The notes beneath the pieces were generated by a model, which saw only the letters and a list, made by a program, of their open reading frames with translations, was not told where the DNA came from and did no database searches. A stretch of DNA of 64,000 nucleotides. Origin: Jannaschia rubra. Its GTDB lineage: Bacteria > Pseudomonadota > Alphaproteobacteria > Rhodobacterales > Rhodobacteraceae. Shown here piece by piece: positions 1 through 7,641 of this stretch; position 1 is the first letter of the stretch, and each line of letters begins with the position of its first letter. The DNA is taken from positions 372,001 to 436,000 of the forward strand of contig NZ_CXPG01000021.1 in assembly GCF_001403735.1 (NCBI RefSeq), given 5' to 3'. The position numbers and the translations under genes were made by a program.

Positions 1-421
1 CGACTTCCAGGTAGTCGAGCAGTTCCGCGGCGCGTGCCTGTGCTTCGACCTTTGATTTTCCGGCGAGCGTCAGGACCAGTGCTACGTTGTCGCGAGCGCT
101 GAGGAACGGCAGCAAGTTGTGGAACTGGAAGATGAAACCGATCTTGTCGAGCCGCAGCCGCCGCAAGTCGCCGCGCAGCCACCGGCCGTCGAACACGAGC
201 TCGCCGTCCAGCGTCACGCGTCCCTGCGTGGGGTCGATGATGCATCCCAAGACATTGAGCAGCGTCGTCTTGCCTGATCCGGACGGGCCGAGCAGCGCGA
301 CCACCTCACCCTGGCGCACGGTCAGGTCGATGTCCCGCAAGGCATCGACGCGTGTATCGCCTTCACCGAAATGTTTGGAGACGCCGGAAATCTCGATCAG
401 GGGCATGCGATCGCCGTGCAT
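1..421 (-). CDS. ABC exporter ATP-binding subunit (MacB/LolD/DevA type), partial at window edge
   Basis: This is the N-terminal ~140 residues of an ABC transporter ATPase whose 3' end lies outside the window. Reading leftward from an ATG at 421, the protein shows a Walker A motif GPSGSGKTT and the Q-loop FQFHNLLP, which are typical of the LolD/MacB/DevA group that powers FtsX-type permeases at the inner membrane. It follows the permease stop by 3 bases and is therefore the last visible gene of the TetR-fusion protein-permease-ATPase operon. The ABC signature and Walker B motifs fall beyond the edge, so integrity cannot be judged. The exported substrate cannot be told from sequence. Confidence 0.9.
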   Translation of the reverse strand, partial: MHGDRMPLIEISGVSKHFGEGDTRVDALRDIDLTVRQGEVVALLGPSGSGKTTLLNVLGCIIDPTQGRVTLDGELVFDGRWLRGDLRRLRLDKIGFIFQFHNLLPFLSARDNVALVLTLAGKSKVEAQARAAELLDYLEV

Positions 422-424
422 GGC

Positions 425-1561
425 TCACCCCCCGATCGCCGTCGCCGGATCGACCTTCAACGCCGCCCGGACGCCCAGCCCGCTGGCCGCGACGCAGACC
501 ACGACGATAATGCCGGCCAACACCGCCGCATTCACGGGCTCCAGGACCACGCGCCGCGGGAAAAAGTCCTTGAACAGCAGGATGAGGATCAGACCGAAGC
601 TCCAACCGACCATACCGAGCGCGAGCGACTGCTGCACGATCAGCCCTATGATGGTGCGGTCCGGTGCCCCGATGAGCTTGAGCGTGGCGATCTGCTTCAA
701 CTTCTCCATCGTCATCGTATAGATTATGAGCGCGATCACCACGGCGGACACCGTCAACAGGATCCCCAGGAACAGGCCGATCTGTCGCTTGGCGCGATCC
801 ACGACCGAACCGATCAGGATTCCCTCCTGCTCATCCTGGGTCAGCGCGCCGAGGTGTTTCCACTGCCGCACGGTCTGCGCCACATCGCGCGGGTCCGCCG
901 CCGGTTCGAGCCGCGCGATCACGGCCGCGACAGTGTCGGCGCTTTCCAGAAGTCCCGCGCCGCGGGCGGTCTGCACGCGCTGCGCCGGAGGGGCCAGTTG
1001 CGATTGCAGGGTCTGAGCGTCGGCCAGAGTGACGAAAGCGGCGGGGTCGCCGCCCGAGTTCATCGTGTTCTCGACGAGGCCAACGACGGCGAAGCTGTCG
1101 CGTCCGAGGCGGATGCGATCGCCGAGAGCGAGGCCGGTCTTGCGATCGGCGACCAGTTCGAAGTGCGTCTGTGTGATGCCGCGCCCCTCGGCGATCGTCT
1201 GGGGTCCGCCGAGGTGGCCAGGCTGGTAGCCGATGACGTAGAGGCGCAGGGTGTCGCCGGCGTGGCTCGCCTCGACAGTCTGATAGGTGATCCCGCCCGC
1301 ATCGGCCACGCCATGCAAGCGGGCCACCGCATCGCGGGTGCTGCCGGGGATCTTCGACGCTTCGGCGAAGGGGCCCTGCGTACCGGCTTCGACGACCCAC
1401 AGGTCGGCCTGTGGCGCCTTCACGATGTTGAGCGCATCGGCGACCAGGCCGTTGTAGATGCCGATCATCGCCAGAACGACCGCCATCAGCAGGCTGAGGC
1501 CGAGGCATGTCAGCACGAAGCGGAAGAGGTTGTGGCGCACGTCCCGGTAGGCGAGGTTCAT
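425..1561 (-). CDS. ABC exporter permease, FtsX/DevC family
   Basis: This 378-residue inner-membrane permease has one N-terminal transmembrane helix (about residues 15-37), a large periplasmic domain (about 40-250) and three C-terminal helices (about 263-285, 305-325 and 345-362). That is the FtsX/MacB-like layout of DevC-type exporters. Its start codon overlaps the stop of the membrane fusion protein by 4 bases (ATGA), so the two are translationally coupled. The family moves lipids, peptides or drugs from the inner membrane or periplasm outward together with a fusion protein and an outer-membrane channel. No outer-membrane channel gene is in the window. The substrate is unknown. Confidence 0.88.
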   Translation of the reverse strand: MNLAYRDVRHNLFRFVLTCLGLSLLMAVVLAMIGIYNGLVADALNIVKAPQADLWVVEAGTQGPFAEASKIPGSTRDAVARLHGVADAGGITYQTVEASHAGDTLRLYVIGYQPGHLGGPQTIAEGRGITQTHFELVADRKTGLALGDRIRLGRDSFAVVGLVENTMNSGGDPAAFVTLADAQTLQSQLAPPAQRVQTARGAGLLESADTVAAVIARLEPAADPRDVAQTVRQWKHLGALTQDEQEGILIGSVVDRAKRQIGLFLGILLTVSAVVIALIIYTMTMEKLKQIATLKLIGAPDRTIIGLIVQQSLALGMVGWSFGLILILLFKDFFPRRVVLEPVNAAVLAGIIVVVCVAASGLGVRAALKVDPATAIGG

Positions 1562-2718
1562 TGCCCGTCCCCCGCAATGCGGGCCATCCGTCCCTCGGAC
1601 AGACTGCCGGAGGGCGCTGCGACGACCTTCGCCCCCTCCGGCACGCCGGAGACGATTTCCACCCTCGCATCCTCGGTGCGGTGGCCGAAGATGACCTCGG
1701 TGTCGACCAGCCGCCCATCTTCGACGGTCCAGACGCGGCCCTGGTGTCCGTCGAACCCGCGGACCGCGACTTCCTGCACCAGCAATGCCTCTGGCAGGGT
1801 GGCCACGGTTATCCTCACTTCGGCCTGCTCGCCCAGGTACACCTCGGCCGGGCAGCGATCGCAGGCGATCCAGACGCGCCGTTCCTCGTTCACCCGGTCG
1901 CTCTCGATGCCGATCAGGTCGACCGTGCCGCCGAACACCTCGTGCGGCAACGAGCGCAACCGCACCTCGGCCGCCTGGCCCACCGCGATCGATCCGGCGC
2001 GCGCTTCGTCGATGTACGCCTGCGTCCAGACCGTGCCCGGGTCCATCAGCGTGAAGATCGGATCGCCCGCGCGCACCACCGTGCCCGCCTCGGCGTGCCG
2101 GGCGACGACGACGGCATCGAAGGGTGCGCGCAGGACGTGATGGTCGAGAAGCGTCGTTTCGTAGAGAAGCGCCGCTTCGGCATCGGCACGCTGGGCCTCC
2201 GCGACCTTAATCTCGCTTTCGGCCACGGCGAGGTCGGCCACGGCCACGTCGACGTCCCGCTGTGCCTCCTCCGCGGTCTGCGCCGAAATCGTGCTGCGCT
2301 CGGCCAGCGCCTGCTGTCGGACATTGGCGGACCGGCGCTGCGCCAGCACGGCGCGCGCCCGCATCACGTTCGCCGCGGCCTTGACTTCATTGGCACCGGC
2401 CGCTTCGACCGCGGCCTCTGCACGCACCACACGGGCTTCCTGCTCGGCGGTATGCAGCCGCGCCAGAATCCGCCCTTTCGTGACCCTGTCGCCGATGTCG
2501 ACCTCGAGGTCGGCCAAGGCCGCATCAGCCTCGAAGCCGATCCGCGAAACGATGCGCGCCTCCACCGTGCCAAGCCCATAAATACGGACGGGCACGTCCT
2601 TCTGAACCGCTGCCACCGGGACCGTGATCGGACGTTCGGCGAAGAACAGATACACCAGGACTCCAATCGCAACGGCACCCGCCAAGACGAGGAACCAGAA
2701 CTTCCGACCGTTCTTCAT
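1558..2718 (-). CDS. HlyD/DevB-family membrane fusion protein of ABC exporter
   Basis: This 386-residue periplasmic adaptor has an N-terminal membrane anchor (about residues 8-26), a biotinyl-lipoyl half domain around 60-90, a long alanine-rich alpha-helical hairpin (about 105-195), the second lipoyl half near 200-230, and beta-barrel and proximal domains to the C terminus. In this family the protein bridges the inner-membrane ABC permease to an outer-membrane channel. A GGGAGG ribosome binding site precedes the ATG, and the first bases overlap the stop of the tetR gene. It sits between the regulator and the permease in one operon, so it almost certainly works with them. Confidence 0.88.
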   Translation of the reverse strand: MKNGRKFWFLVLAGAVAIGVLVYLFFAERPITVPVAAVQKDVPVRIYGLGTVEARIVSRIGFEADAALADLEVDIGDRVTKGRILARLHTAEQEARVVRAEAAVEAAGANEVKAAANVMRARAVLAQRRSANVRQQALAERSTISAQTAEEAQRDVDVAVADLAVAESEIKVAEAQRADAEAALLYETTLLDHHVLRAPFDAVVVARHAEAGTVVRAGDPIFTLMDPGTVWTQAYIDEARAGSIAVGQAAEVRLRSLPHEVFGGTVDLIGIESDRVNEERRVWIACDRCPAEVYLGEQAEVRITVATLPEALLVQEVAVRGFDGHQGRVWTVEDGRLVDTEVIFGHRTEDARVEIVSGVPEGAKVVAAPSGSLSEGRMARIAGDGQ

Positions 2719-3329
2719 GATCCGGCCTCCCGTGTCGCTGGGGCGCGGAACAATGCCAGTTGAGCGCCGAGGAGGCGCGTTCCCTCCGGCCCGAGCGCGA
2801 AGGATCGGTTGCCGAGAGCCCAGCGGATCGCCAATCCCTGCACCAGCGAGATGAGCAGAACCGCAGCGTCGTCCGGATCCAGGTCGGAGCGGATCAGGCC
2901 CGCGTCGCGTGCGGCCATCAGTTCCGCCCGCAGCAAGCCTTGAAAGCGCATCATCAGCGCACGGAAGCGCTGCCGCAGGTCGGCGTTCTCGGTCTGAAGC
3001 TCCCGCGAATGCAGGATGGCGGGGATGGCAGGGTTCCCTTCGATTTGACGTAACTGCGTCTCAATCAGCAACGCAAGCCGCTCGAGCGGCGCGCGGCCCT
3101 CGGCAAGGGTCATTTCCCAAGCCTCGGTCATCGTCTCGTCAATCGTTTCGGCGACAGCCTGCCAGAGGGCCTGTTTGGTTGGAAAATGCCGGAAGATCGC
3201 CGGTTGCGTCAGTCCGACCGCATTGGCGACGGCCTGTATGGTCAATCGGTCGGGCCCCAGTTCATCGGCCAGCCGCATCGTCGTGACGACGATCTCGGCC
3301 TTGCGGGTTGTGGAAGTCTTGCGAGCCAT
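2715..3329 (-). CDS. TetR-family transcriptional regulator of the exporter operon
   Basis: This 204-residue protein has a TetR-type N-terminal helix-turn-helix (about residues 12-58; recognition region VGLTQPAIFRHFPTK) and an all-helical C-terminal ligand-binding domain. It is the first gene of the exporter operon and overlaps the fusion-protein gene by 4 bases. A perfect 9-base inverted repeat begins at its own start codon, so it probably represses its operon and releases it when an exported compound binds. The inducer cannot be predicted. Confidence 0.9.
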   Translation of the reverse strand: MARKTSTTRKAEIVVTTMRLADELGPDRLTIQAVANAVGLTQPAIFRHFPTKQALWQAVAETIDETMTEAWEMTLAEGRAPLERLALLIETQLRQIEGNPAIPAILHSRELQTENADLRQRFRALMMRFQGLLRAELMAARDAGLIRSDLDPDDAAVLLISLVQGLAIRWALGNRSFALGPEGTRLLGAQLALFRAPATREAGS

Positions 3330-3358
3330 AACCGATATTCCCGGTGAGTTATCGGTTA
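3329..3358. promoter_or_regulatory. Probable TetR operator (9-bp perfect inverted repeat)
   Basis: TAACCGATA at 3329-3337 and its exact reverse complement TATCGGTTA at 3350-3358 are separated by 12 bases and abut the start codon of the tetR gene. Placement and symmetry suit autoregulation of the exporter operon. The remaining ~215 bases up to 3574 should hold the promoter; I see no gene in them. Confidence 0.65.
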
Positions 3359-3574
3359 CTAACTATTCTTGCCTGCGCGGAAGGTCAAGATGCATAGGGC
3401 TATGTTTGATCCGCGATGTCCTTAAGGTTCGTTCTGCGCTTGAGTCGCCGAAAGAGGCTGATCCCCGCCGTCCGGCCAGGATCACGACTTGCATCCCCAA
3501 AAGTGTGCGGGAGTGGCAGAGCCGCAGCGACGGGCATCAAACCCTTTTTTTCGTGTACTATTTAACCTGTTGCA

Positions 3575-3991
3575 TCAGCGGCCTGATCCCATCTGTCGGC
3601 ATCGCAATGTAGGAGCAACCTGGAAATGTGCGTCGGACCCCGCCCTTTGTGATCTACCCCGCGCGAAGCCGGGGAATCCGACCTTCCGTGCCGCGGCCTC
3701 GAACTCCACCAGATCGTGATTCACCACGGCGATGTCGAAGGCGGCGCCGTCGAAGTGCTTGGAGCGGGTCGCGTCGCCTACGGCGCGGTCGTGCTCGGGG
3801 CTGCGATAGGCGGGGCTGACGATCAGAGGCCTGCCTATGCGGTCGCGCAGCGCCAGCAGCTCATCGAAGGCAGGTTCATTGACGAGCAGCTTGCCGGTGC
3901 CCCGGCAGGCAATCTCTGCCAGGTCAGAATTCGGCCAGCGCCAAGTGCGCTCGGACGCCCTGTTGCAGCGCTCGTAGACCGTTGTGGACAT
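3575..3991 (-). pseudogene. Damaged phage-type peptidase M15 (D-Ala-D-Ala carboxypeptidase-like endolysin)
   Basis: The first ~108 residues match phage M15_3 peptidases: a DLAEIACRGTG segment, then AYRSPEHDRAVG and SKHFDGAAFDI, which contains the first zinc-ligand His and Asp of the family. After GFPGF (near residue 110) the expected tail, which should end in an H-x-D-x-G zinc-binding segment, is missing. The tail instead reads DAHFQVAP, so the last ligand region is absent or altered. Length (138 residues) is near normal, but I judge the enzyme probably inactive. It lies downstream of a broken DUF6127-like gene in the same direction, the usual neighbourhood in Rhodobacterales prophage lysis modules. 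Confidence 0.6.
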
Positions 3992-4008
3992 GGAGGCTTC
4001 CAGAAACG

Positions 4009-4029
4009 AAAAACCCGCCTCAAGGGCGG
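4009..4029 (-). terminator. Short hairpin with T-run between the relic lysis genes
   Basis: On the minus strand a 5-bp GC stem (CCGCC/GGCGG, loop CTTGA) is followed by GTTTTT. It lies between the DUF6127-like relic and the M15 relic. The stem is short, so termination strength is uncertain. Confidence 0.5.
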
Positions 4030-4065
4030 ATCATTGCGAGCTGATGAGTAGGGGATTGGGCTTGG

Positions 4066-4323
4066 CTACGGGCTGCTGCCGAGGTTCTTCAGCTTGATGA
4101 CGATGCTCGCCGGCAGCGCCAGCATGATGCCGGTTGTGATCATGTGGACGGCGATCTGCACCGCGGTGCAGCGTACCGGCCGGATGCAGTCCACCAAGGA
4201 GCGCAGGTCGCGGATGTCGGGCGTGGCCTCGTCGCCGGCGAGGCCCACATCGGCCAGCGCACGCTACGCGCCTTCCTCGGCCGCCCGGATCAGGATAACC
4301 GACCATTCCACGGCCGTCTCGCC
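4066..4323 (-). pseudogene. DUF6127-like phage lysis/holin-type membrane protein with internal TAG
   Basis: The minus-strand frame reads ETAVEWSVILIRAAEEGA, then a TAG stop (complement of 4264-4266), then continues in the same frame through RALADVGLAGDEATPDIRDL and a hydrophobic segment MITTGIMLALPASIVIKL to a stop at 4066. Both halves resemble the small DUF6127 membrane protein found beside M15 endopeptidases in alphaproteobacterial prophages; the family assignment is from memory. One nonsense codon breaks the gene, so it is a remnant. No convincing start codon is visible upstream. Confidence 0.6.
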
Positions 4324-4441
4324 TGCAAAGAATGCCGAAGTCCTGCGCCTGCTGAAAGCTGAGAAGGCCACCCGGAACACTCAAACTGTAAACGAGGAGT
4401 GATCGACAACGATGCGGATCACGTAAGCCACTGAAAGTTAT

Positions 4442-4515
4442 TGGAGGCGAGTACCGGAATCGAACCGGTGTGCACGGATTTGCAATCCGCTGCGTAACCA
4501 CTCCGCCAACTCGCC
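4442..4515 (-). tRNA. tRNA-Cys (GCA)
   Basis: The minus strand from 4515 gives acceptor stem GGCGAGT paired with ACTCGCC, a D-arm, an anticodon stem-loop CGGATTGCAAATCCG with anticodon GCA, and a T-arm GGTTCGATTCC, followed by an encoded CCA (74 nt in all). There is no variable-arm expansion. Mobile-element relics on both sides suggest the locus has been an insertion point. Confidence 0.95.
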
Positions 4516-4562
4516 GGAAAGTTCTGTTGGGTTAGGCGCGGACGAAGGAAGGGTCAAGGGGT

Positions 4563-5920
4563 TCAAAGTATCGTATCCCGCTGACCGGTGTATCTGGCCT
4601 TGAGGATCGCCATGACGTCCGGCGCGGGTGTGCCTGATCGGCGTGCTGCGACGGGCAGGCTGACGATGGCATCTTCGCTCGAAGGGTCCATGGGTTCCAG
4701 TGTCACGTACCGCCCCCTGCTGGACCGCCCATTCATCGTCCTGTTCGAGGAGCGGCGGGCCGACGAGGCGGAGGATGGCATCGTCATCAGGAAGACGCCG
4801 ACGCCTCTGGTGCGCCGCCCGGATCTCGCCGTTCGGACGCTCGATCGGAGTCGCGGAGCGCGGCCCGGCACGATGCTCCCTCGGAAAGGTCATGCAGGTC
4901 GGGACGTCGTGCCCGGCGTCATCCATGACGTCCGCCAGCTTCGGCACCTCGGGACGAAGCCGATCGGCGACGGCACGCCAACGGGTGCTCGCGGCTTTGG
5001 CGGTGTCCTGAGCGAAGGCGGTGGCGATGAAGGCCGGGCAACCCGCCTGCCGCTCTTGCCCGCGTGGGCCGGAACGTTTCGCTGGAAACGGACCCGGCAG
5101 CGCTGCCATGTGGCGCACAGCATCTTTGTCGCGGCTGCCTCGATGCCTTTATGGGGTGGAGGAGGGTCAGCCAGACAGCCCGGGGGACTGTTTGCCCGAC
5201 GGACGAGATCACGAGCTTCACTCCCCGCAAACCGCGCCGCGTCAGCCTGCGCAGAAACTCGGTCCGGACCGGTTCTGCCTCGGATGTCCCTGTTTCCATG
5301 CCCAGGACCTCGCGGCGCCCGTTCGTGTCGACGCCTGCGGCGATGATGACGGCGACCCACGCGATCCGTCCGCCGCGGCGAACCTCGCGGCAGGTGGCGC
5401 CGATCCAGGGGCAAGGCCGATCACCTTCGACCGGGCGGTCGAGAGACGCCTTCGCCTTGCCATCGATCTCGCCGCAGGGCCGTGACGCCTGGCTCTTCGG
5501 GGTGCCGCTCATGCCCCCTTTCGGCAGCATGCCGCACACGCGCCTGCCGGGCAGGGCATGGCCTTCGCGAGGTCGTCGACGAAGCGCGTGGGGATGCCCT
5601 GATACAGGCTTCCCGGATCACGGCAGTCCGCGCCTTCTCGGCCATCCGGCGCGGCTCGAGACGGCCGGGAAAGGTGCCGCGGGCACGCCCTTCCAAAGCT
5701 TCGGAACGCACAGTCCGACCGTTCCGGACCGAGCCTCCCGGTCCCGGTCCCGGTCGCGATAGCCGTTGCGCCGCGCCTGTCGGGCCGGGTCCTTCCGGTC
5801 ATAAGCCCCGCCAGTGGCGGCACCGACCTTTCTTTCCATCAGGCGCCCGGCTGCACAGCCGGCCATCTCGCGCAAAAGGTCAGCATCCGGGGCCTTCTCG
5901 ACAAGGTCGCGCAAGTCCAT
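4563..5920 (-). pseudogene. IS256-family (Mutator-type) transposase, multiply frameshifted
   Basis: Successive minus-strand frames spell out pieces of one IS256-type DDE transposase. The N terminus begins MDLRDLVEKAPDADLL (ATG at 5920) and runs through RNGYRDRDRD and LCVPKL; then LEPRRMAEKARTAVI; then GRREVLGMETG, LTRRGLRGVKLVIS; then ATWQRCRVRFQRN and HAGKSGRRV; then IERPNGEIRA and, near 4600-4700, the C-terminal RYVTLEP. At least four frame changes and one short insertion between VKLVIS and the expected DAHEGIKAA segment are needed to join them, so the gene is dead. No other gene fits this interval. I did not locate the terminal inverted repeats. Confidence 0.8.
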
Positions 5921-6289
5921 CGCGTCAACGGCCGTCGGTGGTCTCTCCGGTCCAGGCCGGCGCCAACAACCAGACCCTGCCGGAACATCGCCGGTGACCA
6001 CCTCAACCAGAACCCACACGACGCGGCGGGACAGGATCCGACACGGCCGATCGCCCGAAGTCGGAAAACCGCGCAAATGCCGATTGCAAAGGGGGACAGC
6101 TTGATGCCGCAGAACTTTCATGGAGGCTATAGCTCCCACGATGCCGCGCCCTACGTCCCCTGTATGAAGATCGGCTCCGGCGAAATTTCCCGGTGAGCGG
6201 CGAGTGACGCGCGAAGCCATCGTTCGGGCAGCCGAAGACCGTTGGGCCAACGGCGGCAACCTCCGTTTGCCAACCAGGAGACCAGCGAC
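5921..6289. other. Gap between dead transposase and fnr-type gene
   Basis: This stretch holds no convincing gene. A 30-codon plus-strand ORF starting at 6103 has no recognisable family. The right part must contain the promoter of the regulator gene at 6290; an AGGAGA ribosome binding site sits just before that start. I found no TTGAT-N4-ATCAA-type FNR box here. Confidence 0.5.
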
Positions 6290-7006
6290 ATGCGAAAGGA
6301 CATCCACAGTTCCGCGATCCCGGTCATCTGCAGGGAATGCGAAGCGCGGCATGGCGGGATATGCAGCGTTCTCGAACCCGATGAGCTTCTGCGGTTGGGA
6401 CGACAGGCGAGGCGCCGCGAGGTGCCGGCAGGAACGGAACTCATATCGGCCGGCGTTCCGGTAGATACATTCGCAAACATCCTGAGCGGTGTGGTCAAGC
6501 TGACGAAGCTTCTGCCGGACGGCCGGCAGCAGATCGTCGGGCTCAAGTTCGCCCCCGACTTCCTGGGTCGCCCTTTCGCGGAAGCCAGCAATGTGAGTGC
6601 CGTCGCGGCCAGCACGGTCCGTCTTTGCGTCTTCCCCCGCAGCGACCTGGAGGACATGGCACAGCGGTCCCATGCGTTCGAGCATCGCCTACATACACAA
6701 TCCTTGCGGGAACTGGACGATGCGCGGGAATGGCTGATGATCCTGGGACAGAAATCGGCGTCGCAGAAGCTGGCGTCCTTTCTGCTGCTGCTGGGAACGC
6801 ATATCGATCCGAGGGTCGCAGGCTTTTCCAACGTCATCGACCTGCCATGGACCCGATCCGACATCGCGGAATTTCTCGGGCTGACGATGGAGACCGTGAG
6901 CCGGCAACTTGCCCACTTGCGGAACGCGGAGGTCATTTCGATCGAGAAGAACCGACATGTCACCGTGCTCGACCAAGCAGCACTAAGGGCCGAGGCGGGC
7001 CTCTGA
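6290..7006 (+). CDS. CRP/FNR-family oxygen-responsive regulator (FnrL-like)
   Basis: This 238-residue cytoplasmic activator has an N-terminal cysteine cluster C-x2-C-x7-C (ICRECEARHGGIC), a further cysteine near residue 110 (VRLCVFP), a cyclic-nucleotide-binding-type beta roll (about 30-135), a dimerisation helix, and a C-terminal winged helix with the FNR-like reading helix LTMETVSRQLAHLR. Four such cysteines would hold an oxygen-labile [4Fe-4S] cluster, so the protein probably activates anaerobic genes when oxygen is low. The ATG at 6290 was chosen over 6242 because AGGAGA lies at the right distance. An FNR box 540 bases downstream, between the hemerythrin-like gene and narK, fits control of nitrate respiration. 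FnrL or a nitrate-dedicated paralogue (NarR/Nnr type) cannot be separated with certainty; the cysteines favour the former. Confidence 0.85.
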   Translation: MRKDIHSSAIPVICRECEARHGGICSVLEPDELLRLGRQARRREVPAGTELISAGVPVDTFANILSGVVKLTKLLPDGRQQIVGLKFAPDFLGRPFAEASNVSAVAASTVRLCVFPRSDLEDMAQRSHAFEHRLHTQSLRELDDAREWLMILGQKSASQKLASFLLLLGTHIDPRVAGFSNVIDLPWTRSDIAEFLGLTMETVSRQLAHLRNAEVISIEKNRHVTVLDQAALRAEAGL

Positions 7007-7011
7007 ATCCG

Positions 7012-7473
7012 TCAGCGTTCACACGCCCTGAGGTAGAGCGGCAGGATATAGTCGCGGTCGAAAGCCAGGTGTCGCCGGAGCGAGGTGAACAGGCACCGCA
7101 ACATGTATCCCTCTTCGTTGGCATGGAGGCGAACGGGGTTCCGGGCGAATGCCGTCACGGAATCGCAGACGTCGCGCGCATGGTGAATGTCCTCGACATG
7201 CTCATGCCTGAGCCGCTCCACGATCAGCTCGACCTGCGGTTTCGATCGCGTGACGACCGGAAAGACGACGGTTTCCTCGAACTGCTGACAGTACGACAAC
7301 GTCGGGTGCAGTTGCTCGACCAGCTGGGTCGCGGCGAGCGTGTCGACGTTCGATGGCAGGGAATCGGCCAGAGCCTCGAGCGCGGCACACAAGGCGAATT
7401 GACGGGTCAGGCAATCGTCGAAGCTGGCCGGCGCTGCCCGTCCCCCGCCTGCCAAATATCGCGGCGTTTCCAT
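7012..7473 (-). CDS. Hemerythrin-like (HHE) domain protein
   Basis: This 153-residue soluble four-helix protein has spaced His and Glu residues expected for a di-iron hemerythrin fold: HPTLSYCQQFEE, RLRHEHVEDIHHA, HANEE and RRHLAFDRDYILP. Related bacterial proteins bind or sense oxygen or nitric oxide, or aid iron-sulfur repair, which suits a place beside nitrate respiration genes. I chose the ATG at 7473 because a GGAG site lies 8 bases upstream; longer starts (7506, 7569) would run over the FNR box at 7549-7562. It converges on the fnr-type gene (5 bases apart) and diverges from narK. The exact role is inferred. Confidence 0.7.
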   Translation of the reverse strand: METPRYLAGGGRAAPASFDDCLTRQFALCAALEALADSLPSNVDTLAATQLVEQLHPTLSYCQQFEETVVFPVVTRSKPQVELIVERLRHEHVEDIHHARDVCDSVTAFARNPVRLHANEEGYMLRCLFTSLRRHLAFDRDYILPLYLRACER

Positions 7474-7548
7474 CTCCGATGCTCCGGCCCAACGCAAAAG
7501 CGGCATCCGTCGTCGATGGAGCGTATCCCGGACGCAATTTTGGAAACA

Positions 7549-7562
7549 TTGATATATGTCAA
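7549..7562. promoter_or_regulatory. FNR box between hemerythrin-like gene and narK
   Basis: TTGATATATGTCAA matches the FNR/FnrL consensus half-sites TTGAT-N4-(A/G)TCAA. If centred at -41.5 it places a narK start near 7597, just after a TACGAT -10-like element at 7586-7591; the opposite direction works similarly for the hemerythrin-like gene. One box may therefore serve two divergent promoters under low oxygen. Confidence 0.75.
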
Positions 7563-7641
7563 ATCGCACTGTTGCGCCCGCGTCATACGATGAGACCTGC
7601 AGTGTGATAATTATAGTCGAAGGTCACGCGAGGGGCGCGTC

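Noticed and set aside
371-2140. 589-codon plus-strand frame across the exporter operon
   Set aside because: It is antisense to the permease and fusion-protein genes, which have clear family features and linked starts.
6103-6195. 30-codon ORF before the fnr-type gene
   Set aside because: No ribosome binding site of note, no family, and inside decayed mobile DNA.
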